IMG/VR virus record: IMGVR_UViG_3300027777_000058
Span: 1-46,504 of that record
Strand: one strand, 5' to 3'
From: a virus
DNA: 46,504 bases
Below the pieces are notes generated by a model. It searched no databases. It saw only the letters and a program-made list of their open reading frames with translations, and was not told where the DNA came from. The position numbers were made by a program, and so were the translations under genes. Below, piece by piece: positions 23,913-30,776 of the stretch; position 1 is the first letter of the stretch; the number at the start of each line of letters is the position of its first letter.

Positions 23913-25877
23913 CTATTGTTTTGCTAACCCGTATCTACGGTGCGCGCCACCGTCAGCGTCTAGTGGAATCCTCGGCATATACCGTGGCTCCATAGTCATC
24001 TGCGCCAAGACCCAAGTCTTAGCGTCATCAACCTCTGCATCTGGCACAACGGCGATCAACTCGTCATGTACCGTGCCTTTGACTGGATATCTCTTTGCTA
24101 CGCGGAGCATCCCGTCTGTCATCACGCATCTTGCTACGCCTTGCGTGATGTTGTTTGTTATCTTACCTGCATACAGTTTAGTCGAATCCTGTCCGTATGT
24201 CCACTGCGGCCTACCCTTGTCGTCCTTGGTGCGCTTTAAGTCAGGATACAGCAGGCTCATACCAGAGGGCAGAACGATTGCCTCCTTCTTAAACGTCAGG
24301 CATTTGTAGGTGTACTCCTTGCCCCCGTACAGGCTCGTCTCAATGAGTTGTCCAAGCATCCCCCAAAAGTCAACCACAGGCGTAGCAGTCGAGCGGTAGA
24401 TGTCGATGATCTTCTTGGAAGCCACGCAGTGGATGAGCAATTCTTTCTCGCTACAAGTGTGGGGAATCTCCCGCATCTTCTCGACGTTCTCGTCCCAGTC
24501 TATGAAACGCTCAACAACTTCCTTCGTGACACCCAGCTTTTTCGCGAAAGCCATGTCGTACCTGACTGGCGGAGCACCAAGGAAGCCAGTAAGGAGTTGG
24601 GACGCAAATGAAGCCCAGCCCAAACCGTATCCGCAACCCAAGAGTGCGCTCTTCGCAGACTGCCGTAAATCTGGGTGCGATTCCTTACTAAGTCCGGGTA
24701 TGTTAAACATCTGCGCACCGAACGCTGCGTAAGGGTCACCTCCTGACCGGAAGATTTCAAGCATCTCTGAGTAATCCGAAAGCCACGCGAGTACTCGCGG
24801 TTCAATCTGCGATAAGTCACCAACGACAAGCTGGCTACCTTGGGGAGCCATAACCGCTTTGCGTAAGAATGAACCACGCTTGAGGTTTTGCATGTTGATG
24901 GCCGAGCCTTTGGCTGCCGTCCAACGACCCGTCGCCGCACCGTAGTAGGAGAGAGGAACTGGTAAGGCACCGCGTTGACTAATGTCGAGGAATCTCTGAG
25001 CCCTTGTGCGCTCGGTGGTAGATTTAACCCGAAGGCGCGCTTCACAAAGGAGGGCAACGTCTTCACGTTCACCGTTGAGTAACGCTTGGAACATCGCATC
25101 GTTCTTAGCCAACGCAAGCGTTTGCTTGCCAGTAGTTTTACTGACTTTGGTGGGGACAGCCACCCCAAGCGCGTCAAGTAAGGTCGCAAACTTTGGATTC
25201 GACGCGAGCGAAGTTTCCTCCACGCCGAGCCTTTGTAATAATTCATCACGCTTCTCCTTTTCTTCTAGTATGGCATCGGTCAACATATTGGGATCAAGAA
25301 TTAACATTGGTTGCGTGTACATCTTGAGCGTCATGTCTATGAGTCTTAGCTCCTTCTGTGGATAGGATACAACCAACCGTTTGAATATTTCTTCGCACAG
25401 AAACACATCATGTTTGCAGTACTCAGCGAGTTCTCCTTCGAGCGTGGGGTGTAGCTCGTGAACTCCATCAGTTGAATAAACGGCGGTGCCTTTTGCTGGT
25501 AGTCCAAAATCCGCTGCGAGTCTGGCGAGACTATTGCCAACTTCCACGCCACGTAAAGCTCGCGCCATTGATAGCGTGTCGAAGATAAAGGCTGGGTGAA
25601 TATCGTAGACCCACTCACAGATGGATATATCGAACTGTGCGTTATGCGCAAGCACGGCGGTTCGTCCCCAGTCGATTCCAGAAAAGAATTCAGGTAAGTC
25701 TCTTCCGCTAACCCATCTAATTGGTTCATCACTCCCGTACTCATGGGCGCATAGTCCAAATGCCTTGAATCGTTGGTCACGTATGTACTCCTCTGTTGTT
25801 AGTTTTGATAATGTGTAGTCCTTCTTAGCCCATCGGGTCTCAAAGTCAATCGTTATTATTCTGTCGAATGGTTTCAA
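23913..25877 (-). CDS. DNA polymerase, family A, with 3'-5' exonuclease
   Basis: 654 residues, the replicative polymerase. Exonuclease motifs: TIDFET (Asp11, Glu13), HNAQFDI (Asp83) and YCKHDV (Asp157). Polymerase motifs: VVGDLSQIEPR (Asp354, motif A), the B-type helix RQSAKSALLGCGYG (Arg405, Lys409, Tyr417-Gly418) and TVHDELIAVV (His604, Asp605, Glu606, motif C). Also AATGRWTAAKGSAINMQNLK, the usual template-binding segment. The length fits phage PolA without the 5' nuclease domain. Overlaps its upstream neighbour by 4 bp. Confidence 0.95.
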   Translation of the reverse strand: MKPFDRIITIDFETRWAKKDYTLSKLTTEEYIRDQRFKAFGLCAHEYGSDEPIRWVSGRDLPEFFSGIDWGRTAVLAHNAQFDISICEWVYDIHPAFIFDTLSMARALRGVEVGNSLARLAADFGLPAKGTAVYSTDGVHELHPTLEGELAEYCKHDVFLCEEIFKRLVVSYPQKELRLIDMTLKMYTQPMLILDPNMLTDAILEEKEKRDELLQRLGVEETSLASNPKFATLLDALGVAVPTKVSKTTGKQTLALAKNDAMFQALLNGEREDVALLCEARLRVKSTTERTRAQRFLDISQRGALPVPLSYYGAATGRWTAAKGSAINMQNLKRGSFLRKAVMAPQGSQLVVGDLSQIEPRVLAWLSDYSEMLEIFRSGGDPYAAFGAQMFNIPGLSKESHPDLRQSAKSALLGCGYGLGWASFASQLLTGFLGAPPVRYDMAFAKKLGVTKEVVERFIDWDENVEKMREIPHTCSEKELLIHCVASKKIIDIYRSTATPVVDFWGMLGQLIETSLYGGKEYTYKCLTFKKEAIVLPSGMSLLYPDLKRTKDDKGRPQWTYGQDSTKLYAGKITNNITQGVARCVMTDGMLRVAKRYPVKGTVHDELIAVVPDAEVDDAKTWVLAQMTMEPRYMPRIPLDADGGAHRRYGLAKQ

Positions 25878-26173
25878 TTAAACATCTCCTTGGCTGGCGC
25901 ACCCGCCATGTTCATATCGTTGAAACTACCCGTGACTTGGTTCAGTATGAACGCTGCTTCCATCTCGTTGCAGTTAAGGGTGAAGATACCCGCGTGGCTG
26001 TCCTCGTGCCCCAGTACCACGACCCCGTGCATCTTGTCGTCCAAGCAACAGTCAACCAACCCTTTGAAGATCAGGCGCAAGTGATCGCGTTTCTCTTCTG
26101 ATAGCTGGTCAAGTTTTGTCATGAACTCCAAGGCTTCTTTGGTTTGTCCTAGTGTGTGTCTTGTCGGCTCCAT
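25874..26173 (-). CDS. Small protein before DNA polymerase, unknown function
   Basis: 99 residues starting MEPTRHTLGQTKEALEF, chosen because GAGGAGCTATTAAC precedes this ATG; the frame is open further upstream without a ribosome-binding site. Helical N-terminus (LDQLSEEKRDHLRLIFKGLV) then a beta-like part with VVVLGHEDSHAGIFTL, which contains no complete metal motif. It overlaps the VRR-NUC gene by 25 bp and the polymerase by 4 bp. Possibly an accessory of replication; no family known to me. Confidence 0.65.
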   Translation of the reverse strand: MEPTRHTLGQTKEALEFMTKLDQLSEEKRDHLRLIFKGLVDCCLDDKMHGVVVLGHEDSHAGIFTLNCNEMEAAFILNQVTGSFNDMNMAGAPAKEMFN

Positions 26174-26454
26174 GTTAATAGCTCCTCTATGTTGTGCATA
26201 TTGTCTTCGTTGATTACAAACGCTAGCCCCTTGGCTGAACGTATCTTGTTGAGTTCGCGTTCTTGTAGAGCGGTCGTTGTATTCTTGCCCGCCTTGCACT
26301 CGAAAGCGATGAAGCGTCCGTTAGAGCAAGCAATGATGTCTGGGATACCCGCCCGCCCGAAGCCATTAGCGGCAGGGGAGAAGTGGTATATGTTCAACAG
26401 GTCTAGCGTGTTCTTGACTACTTTCTTAACCCGTGCTTCTGGTGTTGTGACCAT
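26149..26454 (-). CDS. VRR-NUC domain nuclease
   Basis: 101 residues, the whole of a VRR-NUC fold. GFGRAGIPDIIACSNGRFIA then FECKAG gives the catalytic set Asp39, Glu52, Lys54, with Gln64 in TTALQERELNK following, as in the PD-(D/E)XK-type VRR-NUC family of phage Holliday-junction or structure-specific nucleases. Coupled to neighbours on both sides. Likely resolves branched replication intermediates before packaging. Confidence 0.9.
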   Translation of the reverse strand: MVTTPEARVKKVVKNTLDLLNIYHFSPAANGFGRAGIPDIIACSNGRFIAFECKAGKNTTTALQERELNKIRSAKGLAFVINEDNMHNIEELLTWSRQDTH

Positions 26455-26674
26455 CGGTTACCTCCATGAGTTTTTGTTTGTAGTGCCACGCTTTGTTTAC
26501 GTCATCACTACCCTCTTTGTGTCCAGCCCGTAGGCTGTACTTGAGTATGTTACCTTTGAGAAAGCCCACAAACTCTTCGTGCGTAAGCACAGCTTCCATC
26601 ACAGCCCAAGGCTGTATGGGCATCTCCTTGTAGTGGTTACCACTAACTTGCATGTCATCGGCTGGTGTGGTCAT
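26426..26674 (-). CDS. DUF3310-family protein
   Basis: 82 residues. SGNHYKEMPIQPWAVMEAVL followed by FLKGNILKYSLRAGHKEG and a helical KAWHYKQKLME is the characteristic DUF3310 layout, common in tailed phages and sometimes described as nucleotide-kinase-associated (as T7 gp1.7-like). Overlaps the VRR-NUC gene by 29 bp. Precise activity not shown by sequence. Confidence 0.85.
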   Translation of the reverse strand: MTTPADDMQVSGNHYKEMPIQPWAVMEAVLTHEEFVGFLKGNILKYSLRAGHKEGSDDVNKAWHYKQKLMEVTDGHNTRSTG

Positions 26675-26707
26675 AGTAGTGCTTCTCCGTAGTTGTTGAT
26701 TCGTTGT

Positions 26708-26953
26708 TTAGTATTCTCGGTATGTAGTGTTTTTAAAACGCTTGGGGTCGCTCTTTCGAATGGGTTCCAATCGTTTGAGGTTATTCTCGATATGAGTTCT
26801 TCTTTCTTCATCAATTGCCTCTTGCGGGACAACGACTTCTTGGGTTGTGAATCGGTGTTCATTTGCACATTCTCTCCTTCTGGTATACCCAAATGTGGGC
26901 GATTTCTTGGTTTGTTTTACTAGCGACCATGTGCCACAGGTGGGGCACTTCAT
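26708..26953 (-). CDS. Zinc-ribbon protein resembling the NrdR N-terminus
   Basis: 81 residues. MKCPTCGTW (Cys3, Cys6) and TRRRECANEHRFTTQEV (Cys29, His33) match the zinc ribbon of the ribonucleotide-reductase repressor NrdR, where RRRRECxxCxxRFTT is the rule; here His33 may replace the fourth Cys. The NrdR ATP-cone domain is absent and is replaced by a charged helix (EERRTHIENNLKRLEPIRK). Start overlaps the preceding 33-codon gene by four bases (ATGA). Possibly a regulator that captures host nrd operators, or only a structural ribbon. Confidence 0.7.
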   Translation of the reverse strand: MKCPTCGTWSLVKQTKKSPTFGYTRRRECANEHRFTTQEVVVPQEAIDEERRTHIENNLKRLEPIRKSDPKRFKNTTYREY

Positions 26954-27051
26954 TCTTCGCTGCTCAACATAAAAATTGCTACAGCAACTGTGACAACTAC
27001 CACCCCACCACTACACAGTAGTAAAACTATCCAAGCGATTGTTTCAAGCAT
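26950..27051 (-). CDS. 33-residue single-membrane-segment microprotein
   Basis: Begins MLETIAWIVLLLCSGG, continues with a Val/Ala-rich hydrophobic stretch and ends MLSSEE: one membrane-spanning segment with short polar ends. AAGGAGGAATCAA ahead of the ATG is one of the strongest ribosome-binding sites in the window. It overlaps the upstream gene by 8 bp and the NrdR-like gene by 4 bp. Role unknown; membrane microproteins of phages can be lysis or exclusion factors. Confidence 0.65.
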   Translation of the reverse strand: MLETIAWIVLLLCSGGVVVVTVAVAIFMLSSEE

Positions 27052-27283
27052 TTGATTCCTCCTTAAGTTTCTGTTTCTCTCGTTTTATGTCCATGCAAGG
27101 CTTGCATATGTATTGGTGTATACCTGACGCAAACCGCAAATAAGCGCCGTCTTCGTAACTCGATTCTTTTTGGCACTTCCAACACAACTTAGGTTTAGTT
27201 TTGGTGTCAACTTTGTGTTGAAAAAATGCGTCGGTTGCAAGTTTGTTTTGTGCAAATACACTGTACTGTCCTTTTCCTTTCAT
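27044..27283 (-). CDS. Small zinc-finger-like protein
   Basis: 79 residues. Two CxxC pairs (Cys34-Cys37 in KLCWKCQK, Cys60-Cys63 in YICKPCMD) 22 residues apart form a likely zinc ribbon; ends are Lys/Glu-rich helices. Possibly nucleic-acid-binding. Coupled to both neighbours by overlaps of 4 and 8 bp. No named family. Confidence 0.7.
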   Translation of the reverse strand: MKGKGQYSVFAQNKLATDAFFQHKVDTKTKPKLCWKCQKESSYEDGAYLRFASGIHQYICKPCMDIKREKQKLKEESNA

Positions 27284-27510
27284 GTGTTCTTCTCCTTGAG
27301 TTTTTTCTCTGTTAGTTTTTGCACAACCTCCGCAAAGGTGTACGCTGTTTCTCTTACATCACCTTTATGATTTATAAAAGTTGGTGGTGCAGTAACCAAA
27401 ACAAACAACCGCTCTTCATCCGTCAGCCCTACCCAAGGCTTTTTGTATTCTTGGATGTCATCGTCATCTTCTGCTTTTAATTCGTACTCTATTTCTATGC
27501 GCTTAGTCAT
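27280..27510 (-). CDS. Small acidic protein with WVGLTDEER motif
   Basis: 76 residues, beginning with an acidic strand/helix (IEIEYELKAEDDDDIQEYKK) and then PWVGLTDEERLFVLV, a short motif seen in many small phage proteins, and a Lys-rich end. Its DDDIQEYKKPW segment resembles DDDIQTYKQPW in the 59-residue gene at 28558. Overlaps the 36-residue gene before it by 8 bp and the zinc-finger gene after it by 4 bp. Unknown function. Confidence 0.65.
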   Translation of the reverse strand: MTKRIEIEYELKAEDDDDIQEYKKPWVGLTDEERLFVLVTAPPTFINHKGDVRETAYTFAEVVQKLTEKKLKEKNT

Positions 27511-27613
27511 GCTTGTCCCCTTTCACAGCATCATGAAGAATGCAAAAGAGCAAAGCAGTTAAAGCCCCAACAAAAAAACCGCCCACAAAATAATTTAATT
27601 GGTCTGGTGTCAT
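27503..27613 (-). CDS. 36-residue membrane microprotein
   Basis: Begins MTPDQLNYFVGGFFVGA and continues LTALLFCILHD to a basic/acidic end: a single membrane segment of about 20 residues. Ribosome-binding site GAGGAGATGAGAAA lies inside the end of the upstream gene, with an ATGA overlap. Function unknown; similar in size and position in the operon to the 33-residue gene at 26950. Confidence 0.65.
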   Translation of the reverse strand: MTPDQLNYFVGGFFVGALTALLFCILHDAVKGDKHD

Positions 27614-27801
27614 TTTCTCATCTCCTCATACCATTCAATTCCACCCAGTTTGCAATTCTTTTTATCTTTCAAGTACGCGTGGCTACCTTTGCCAACCCAA
27701 TAGGTTTGCGGATACGGTTTGACTTTCCTGTTATGGCTACGCACAAACATCTTTGCACGGGGCAACCACCAAAATAAATGTTTACGTTCTCGCATCTTCA
27801 T
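27610..27801 (-). CDS. Small basic protein of unknown function
   Basis: 63 residues starting MKMRERKHLFWWLPRAKMF. Strongly basic and aromatic (PYPQTYWVGKGSHAYLKDKK). Start chosen from GGGAGAAAAACAC and the ATGA overlap with the gene before it; the frame is open 63 bases further. No domain recognised; could bind nucleic acid. Confidence 0.6.
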   Translation of the reverse strand: MKMRERKHLFWWLPRAKMFVRSHNRKVKPYPQTYWVGKGSHAYLKDKKNCKLGGIEWYEEMRK

Positions 27802-28010
27802 GTGTTTTTCTCCCTTCCTGCCATAAAGCCTTTGTCCCATGCCTTTGCCCAAGCAATACACCATAGGTCGTAGTAGCCACGGTTAAGAGGAAAGCCAAAA
27901 CCCTCCTCTGAAAACATAGCCTTCACATCTTTGCGTTTGATAAACGCTTCCCACGATGCATCCCGCTCTTTGTTCATCAACGGCACATCATCAAACAGTC
28001 CTTCGCTCAT
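27798..28010 (-). CDS. Small protein of unknown function
   Basis: 70 residues, MSEGLFDDVPLMNKERDASW then a helix with FIKRKDVKAMF and a C-terminal WAKAWDKGFMAGREKNT. The WCIAWAKAWDKGF segment looks like a small helical phage protein that packs on a partner. Overlaps both neighbours by 4 bp. No function assigned. Confidence 0.6.
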   Translation of the reverse strand: MSEGLFDDVPLMNKERDASWEAFIKRKDVKAMFSEEGFGFPLNRGYYDLWCIAWAKAWDKGFMAGREKNT

Positions 28011-28561
28011 GTGTTCTTCTCCAACCTAGCCAGTCGGTCACCCAACTCGCGTATCAGCATCCTTGCGATTGCTAGCTCTTCCATAAGCTCAGAAACTGTA
28101 ACCTTCCGATGAGTCTCTTCTGGCACTTCATACACGGCGGGCTTACTTATCTTTTCCTCGCGTGTGGTTTTGCGCATTTTTGTCCCGATCGGGGCATTTT
28201 TTATCACTTCAGAGTGTTTTTGTGCATTTATGACCTGATCGGGATATTTTTCGGGCTCTTCAGCAGGCCAACAACGGATGTGCCACTGCTCACCATATTC
28301 TTTAATTATCTGTACTGGATAACCTTTACTAATTATCCATTCGCTTAATTGACCATCGGTATCAGGGTCATAGATAGCAGGAAAGCCAAACTTCCAGCCC
28401 TCAGGTGGGTCAACCCATATTTTTTTCGACTTGATACTTAAATCTTGCGACTTGATACTTAAATCGTTGTCCGTTACGGCGGTCATTTTGGGCAATTTAG
28501 GTGTGTTTTGTCCATCATGGCGGGCAAATTGCGCGAGTGTGTCGCTAGTTGTTTCTTTCAT
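28007..28561 (-). CDS. Phage protein with WVDPPEGWKFGFP motif, unknown function
   Basis: 184 residues. Central IWVDPPEGWKFGFPAIYD then WIISKGYPVQIIKEYGEQWH is a block seen in many phage proteins of unknown role. Near the N-terminus the heptapeptide DLSIKSQ/DLSIKSK occurs twice, encoded by an exact 18-bp repeat at 21-bp spacing (28427-28465). The last 40 residues are a coiled-coil-like helix (VTVSELMEELAIARMLIREL). Start chosen by AAGGAGAGGAACGC before ATG. Function unknown. Confidence 0.65.
   Translation of the reverse strand: MKETTSDTLAQFARHDGQNTPKLPKMTAVTDNDLSIKSQDLSIKSKKIWVDPPEGWKFGFPAIYDPDTDGQLSEWIISKGYPVQIIKEYGEQWHIRCWPAEEPEKYPDQVINAQKHSEVIKNAPIGTKMRKTTREEKISKPAVYEVPEETHRKVTVSELMEELAIARMLIRELGDRLARLEKNT
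28427..28465. repeat. Tandem 21-bp repeat inside a coding region
   Basis: CGACTTGATACTTAAATC occurs at 28427-28444 and again at 28448-28465, a period of exactly seven codons, duplicating DLSIKS in frame. Confidence 0.9.
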
Positions 28562-28737
28562 GCGTTCCTCTCCTTGAGCCACTTCTCTGCCCAGCGTGCG
28601 CCTTCCATGAAGTCGAGGTTATTTACCTGACCGACAGGCATATCGCCCCAGTTCAACCCCTGCCAAGGTTGTTTGTATGTTTGTATATCGTCATCGTCTT
28701 CCATCATCTCGATGGCCATTTGTTTCATCTTGCCCAT
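28558..28737 (-). CDS. 59-residue acidic protein, PWQGL family-like
   Basis: Begins MGKMKQMAIEMMEDDDDIQT, then YKQPWQGLNWGDMPVGQVNN and EGARWAEKWLKERNA. Preceded by GGAGGTTAAAC, in which the TAA is the stop of the winged-helix gene. Overlaps the next gene by 4 bp. DDDIQTYKQPW resembles the start of the 76-residue gene at 27280, suggesting a diverged duplicate. Function unknown. Confidence 0.6.
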   Translation of the reverse strand: MGKMKQMAIEMMEDDDDIQTYKQPWQGLNWGDMPVGQVNNLDFMEGARWAEKWLKERNA

Positions 28738-28739
28738 GT

Positions 28740-29309
28740 TTAACCTCCAAAGATTTGTTTGAGTGCGTCATACAACGCACGGGCTTGCACAACAGAGAGT
28801 TTGTTTAGTAAGTCGTTCGGGTCAAAGTCTGCGTTCAAGAATACCAGTGCTGCTTTGCGCACGGCTTCTTCTTTCGGGGCAATAGCGGCAATGCCCGCGT
28901 CTTGCGGAGCATTCTGTGGTTGCGGGCGCTTGGTTATTTTTACTACCTTAGCGGTGGGTTTCTCCGTTTTGAACGCTGATGCCGCTTTCAGTGGCTGATA
29001 CTCAGGCACTATCGCCACCAAACGCTTTGTATATATGTCCTTCGTAACCATGCCTTGCTTGGACATCTGAGCACAGATGGATGTGACTGAGCCTTCCTTG
29101 AACCCGCGTTGCTCTAAGGCTTGCGCCACCTCTGCGGTGGTCTTGTTGGGGTTGTCTCTGATGTAGTTGAAAGTCTCGCGTGTCACATTGTTAGTGGCTT
29201 TAAATAGTTGTTTGCCCACGGGCTTCTCCTGTTGTTGTGTGATTTGTTTTTGTTCGTCTTGTTCCCATTGATTAAGAACTGTTGATAGTGCAGTTTTCAT
29301 ATCTGGCAT
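28740..29309 (-). CDS. Winged-helix DNA-binding protein
   Basis: 189 residues. Residues about 42-105 form a MarR-like winged helix: ETFNYIRDNPNKTTAEVAQA then GSVTSICAQMSKQGMVTKD and a wing at YTKRLVAIVPEYQPL. A Lys/Pro-rich linker follows (VVKITKRPQPQNAPQ) and a helical C-terminus (DPNDLLNKLSVVQARALYDA). First gene after the best sigma70 promoter candidate in the window, so it may be early and regulatory. Ribosome-binding site AAGGAGAGGCATC. Confidence 0.75.
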   Translation of the reverse strand: MPDMKTALSTVLNQWEQDEQKQITQQQEKPVGKQLFKATNNVTRETFNYIRDNPNKTTAEVAQALEQRGFKEGSVTSICAQMSKQGMVTKDIYTKRLVAIVPEYQPLKAASAFKTEKPTAKVVKITKRPQPQNAPQDAGIAAIAPKEEAVRKAALVFLNADFDPNDLLNKLSVVQARALYDALKQIFGG

Positions 29310-29330
29310 GATGCCTCTCCTTGTGTGTTA

Positions 29331-29359
29331 AGCATATCTCGAATCTCACTTTCTGTCAA
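29331..29359 (-). promoter_or_regulatory. Sigma70-like promoter TTGACA-17-TATGCT
   Basis: On the minus strand TTGACA (29354-29359, perfect -35), 17-bp spacer, TATGCT (29331-29336). It lies in the 62-bp gap before the winged-helix gene; the predicted start would be about 15 bp before the coding sequence. Confidence 0.65.
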
Positions 29360-29371
29360 ACGATAGACAAG

Positions 29372-29677
29372 TTAGTGGCTACTCTCCTCGATAGCGTCTT
29401 CAATCATGTGCCCTGCAATCTCAAACCAATTCACATCGGATAAGAACGCAAGTGCGTATGACACAGCGATGTTGTTCTCGCCACCTCCCGCCTCGTAGAT
29501 GTAGTCCTCCACATAGTTTTGTAGTGCAAGCGATAACTCATACGGGTCTATGAGTTCAGCGTCAGCAGACGCACCTTGATCGAACGGAAAATCCGACAGT
29601 TGATGCCCATCAAAAATCTCTAGGTTCACACGCCATGTGGCGTAGTTAGTCCATCCGTTGTATGTCTTGTCTGTCAT
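29372..29677 (-). CDS. Phage protein with YNGWTNYATW motif
   Basis: 101 residues. KTYNGWTNYATWRVNLEIFD near the start is a conserved signature of small phage proteins of unknown role (NGWTNYETW group). The rest is helical and acidic (YVEDYIYEA, AGHMIEDAIEESS). Overlaps the upstream gene by 4 bp. Function not known. Confidence 0.75.
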   Translation of the reverse strand: MTDKTYNGWTNYATWRVNLEIFDGHQLSDFPFDQGASADAELIDPYELSLALQNYVEDYIYEAGGGENNIAVSYALAFLSDVNWFEIAGHMIEDAIEESSH

Positions 29678-30063
29678 GCTGTTTCTCCAAAATCTAAATC
29701 AACGCTTAAGAAATACAACGAGCGTCCATCTTTCAATTCAACATAGCAAAACGGATGCTCGTCAGGATGCGCGGGGTCATCACCATATGTCGCACCTTGC
29801 AGTTCTTCTGCGCCAATATAAACAACATCGACTTGCGTGTCGTAGTCCTTAAAAGATTTAGATGCGGGCACAGCCAAGCCTTCTTCGGCAAGGTCATCTC
29901 TCATGCGTATTGCGTTACTAAAAGGCTTTGCTCCTTCCACTATTGGCGCAACGATTTGAAAAATCATGTCGATGATTCCCCCGTCTGATACTTCTTCCGC
30001 AGGGGGCGTTGTATCAGAGTGAATCAGTTTGTATATCTCTTTGATTGCTTGTTCGTTTGTCAT
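29674..30063 (-). CDS. Unknown acidic protein
   Basis: 129 residues. N-terminal helices (EQAIKEIYKLIHSD, IIDMIFQIVAPIVEG), then a beta-rich half (VDVVYIGAEELQGATYGDDP, FCYVELKDGRSLYFLSVDLD). No catalytic motif. Coupled to the genes on both sides by ATGA overlaps. Unknown. Confidence 0.65.
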   Translation of the reverse strand: MTNEQAIKEIYKLIHSDTTPPAEEVSDGGIIDMIFQIVAPIVEGAKPFSNAIRMRDDLAEEGLAVPASKSFKDYDTQVDVVYIGAEELQGATYGDDPAHPDEHPFCYVELKDGRSLYFLSVDLDFGETA

Positions 30064-30242
30064 TTCACTTCTCCTTCGTCATTGAACATTGAATACTCAT
30101 CTGGGTCTCGCTCTCGGAGTTCTTCCAGCTCTTGTATGTATCGGTTGATTTCTTCACGCAAATACTCAGGCAAGCCCTCATACATTGCTTCGTGCTCGCC
30201 ATCACTCCATTGAAAAGCCAATAGGCATTTAGTTATCTTCAT
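30060..30242 (-). CDS. Small unknown protein
   Basis: 60 residues from MKITKCLLAFQWSDGEHEAM; start set by AAAGGAAACAGT before the ATG, the frame being open further upstream. The second half is a charged helix (LREEINRYIQELEELRERD). Coupled to both neighbours. Function unknown. Confidence 0.6.
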   Translation of the reverse strand: MKITKCLLAFQWSDGEHEAMYEGLPEYLREEINRYIQELEELRERDPDEYSMFNDEGEVK

Positions 30243-30391
30243 ACTGTTTCCTTTCGTGGTTTTAACTCTGTTACATAGAACCCACTTACATCGAAGTTGT
30301 CGCTCCCCCATTGATACGCTTCTTCTATTGTGTCGAATACACCATAGAAAGTGTGACCCTTTAGCAAGTCACCATTACAAACTATCCACAT
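30239..30391 (-). CDS. Small unknown protein
   Basis: 50 residues from MWIVCNGDLLKGHTFYGVFD, with GFYVTELKPRKETV at the end: an alternating beta pattern with one helix, like small phage proteins that read IVx-GG-x-G. Start chosen seven bases after AAGGAGA, in preference to an ATG that overlaps the ribosome-binding site. Function unknown. Confidence 0.6.
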   Translation of the reverse strand: MWIVCNGDLLKGHTFYGVFDTIEEAYQWGSDNFDVSGFYVTELKPRKETV

Positions 30392-30393
30392 AC

Positions 30394-30606
30394 TCATTCT
30401 CCTTGTTTTATCTGTGTAATCATGCGCCACAACTCCTGGTCTACGCTATCCATAGAGTCATACGCACCCCAGTCCTCGTCCCATATAGCAAGAAACTCGG
30501 CACACTCACCCGACACCTCTTCGGCTAGGGCTAGGTCTACCTTGTTGTCTTGCGCTTGCATACTCAAGTCATATGCGCGTCCAATCATCTCAATCAATCG
30601 TTTCAT
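30394..30606 (-). CDS. Small helical unknown protein
   Basis: 70 residues, mostly acidic helices (AEEVSGECAEFLAIWDEDWG, then SVDQELWRMITQI). Strong ribosome-binding site (GGAGAAGT). Overlaps the previous gene by 4 bp. No recognised family. Confidence 0.6.
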   Translation of the reverse strand: MKRLIEMIGRAYDLSMQAQDNKVDLALAEEVSGECAEFLAIWDEDWGAYDSMDSVDQELWRMITQIKQGE

Positions 30607-30776
30607 ACTTCTTCTCCTTCAGGGTAATTTTCGCTATCAAACTTTAGTAGTTGGCTTGCAAGGTCTTCTAGTTTGGAATCGTACGAGTTATCCATAATCC
30701 AATCAATAAGATACGCAATTTCTGAGTCATTGAACCACTCGCGTAGTCTTTCGTTTTGTCTATGCGTTAGCGCCAT
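30603..30776 (-). CDS. Small helical unknown protein
   Basis: 57 residues from MALTHRQNERLREWFNDSEI; CAGGAGAAACAA fixes the start. All helix-forming, charged ends. Overlaps the upstream gene by 17 bp and the downstream gene by 4 bp. Unknown. Confidence 0.6.
   Translation of the reverse strand: MALTHRQNERLREWFNDSEIAYLIDWIMDNSYDSKLEDLASQLLKFDSENYPEGEEV

Noticed and set aside
24500-25249. 249-codon minus-strand frame within the DNA polymerase gene
   Set aside because: Shadow of a gene with all polymerase motifs intact; composition Arg/Ser-rich.
26671-26892. 73-codon minus-strand frame over the NrdR-like gene
   Set aside because: It overlaps most of a gene with a recognisable zinc ribbon in another frame and has no clear ribosome-binding site.
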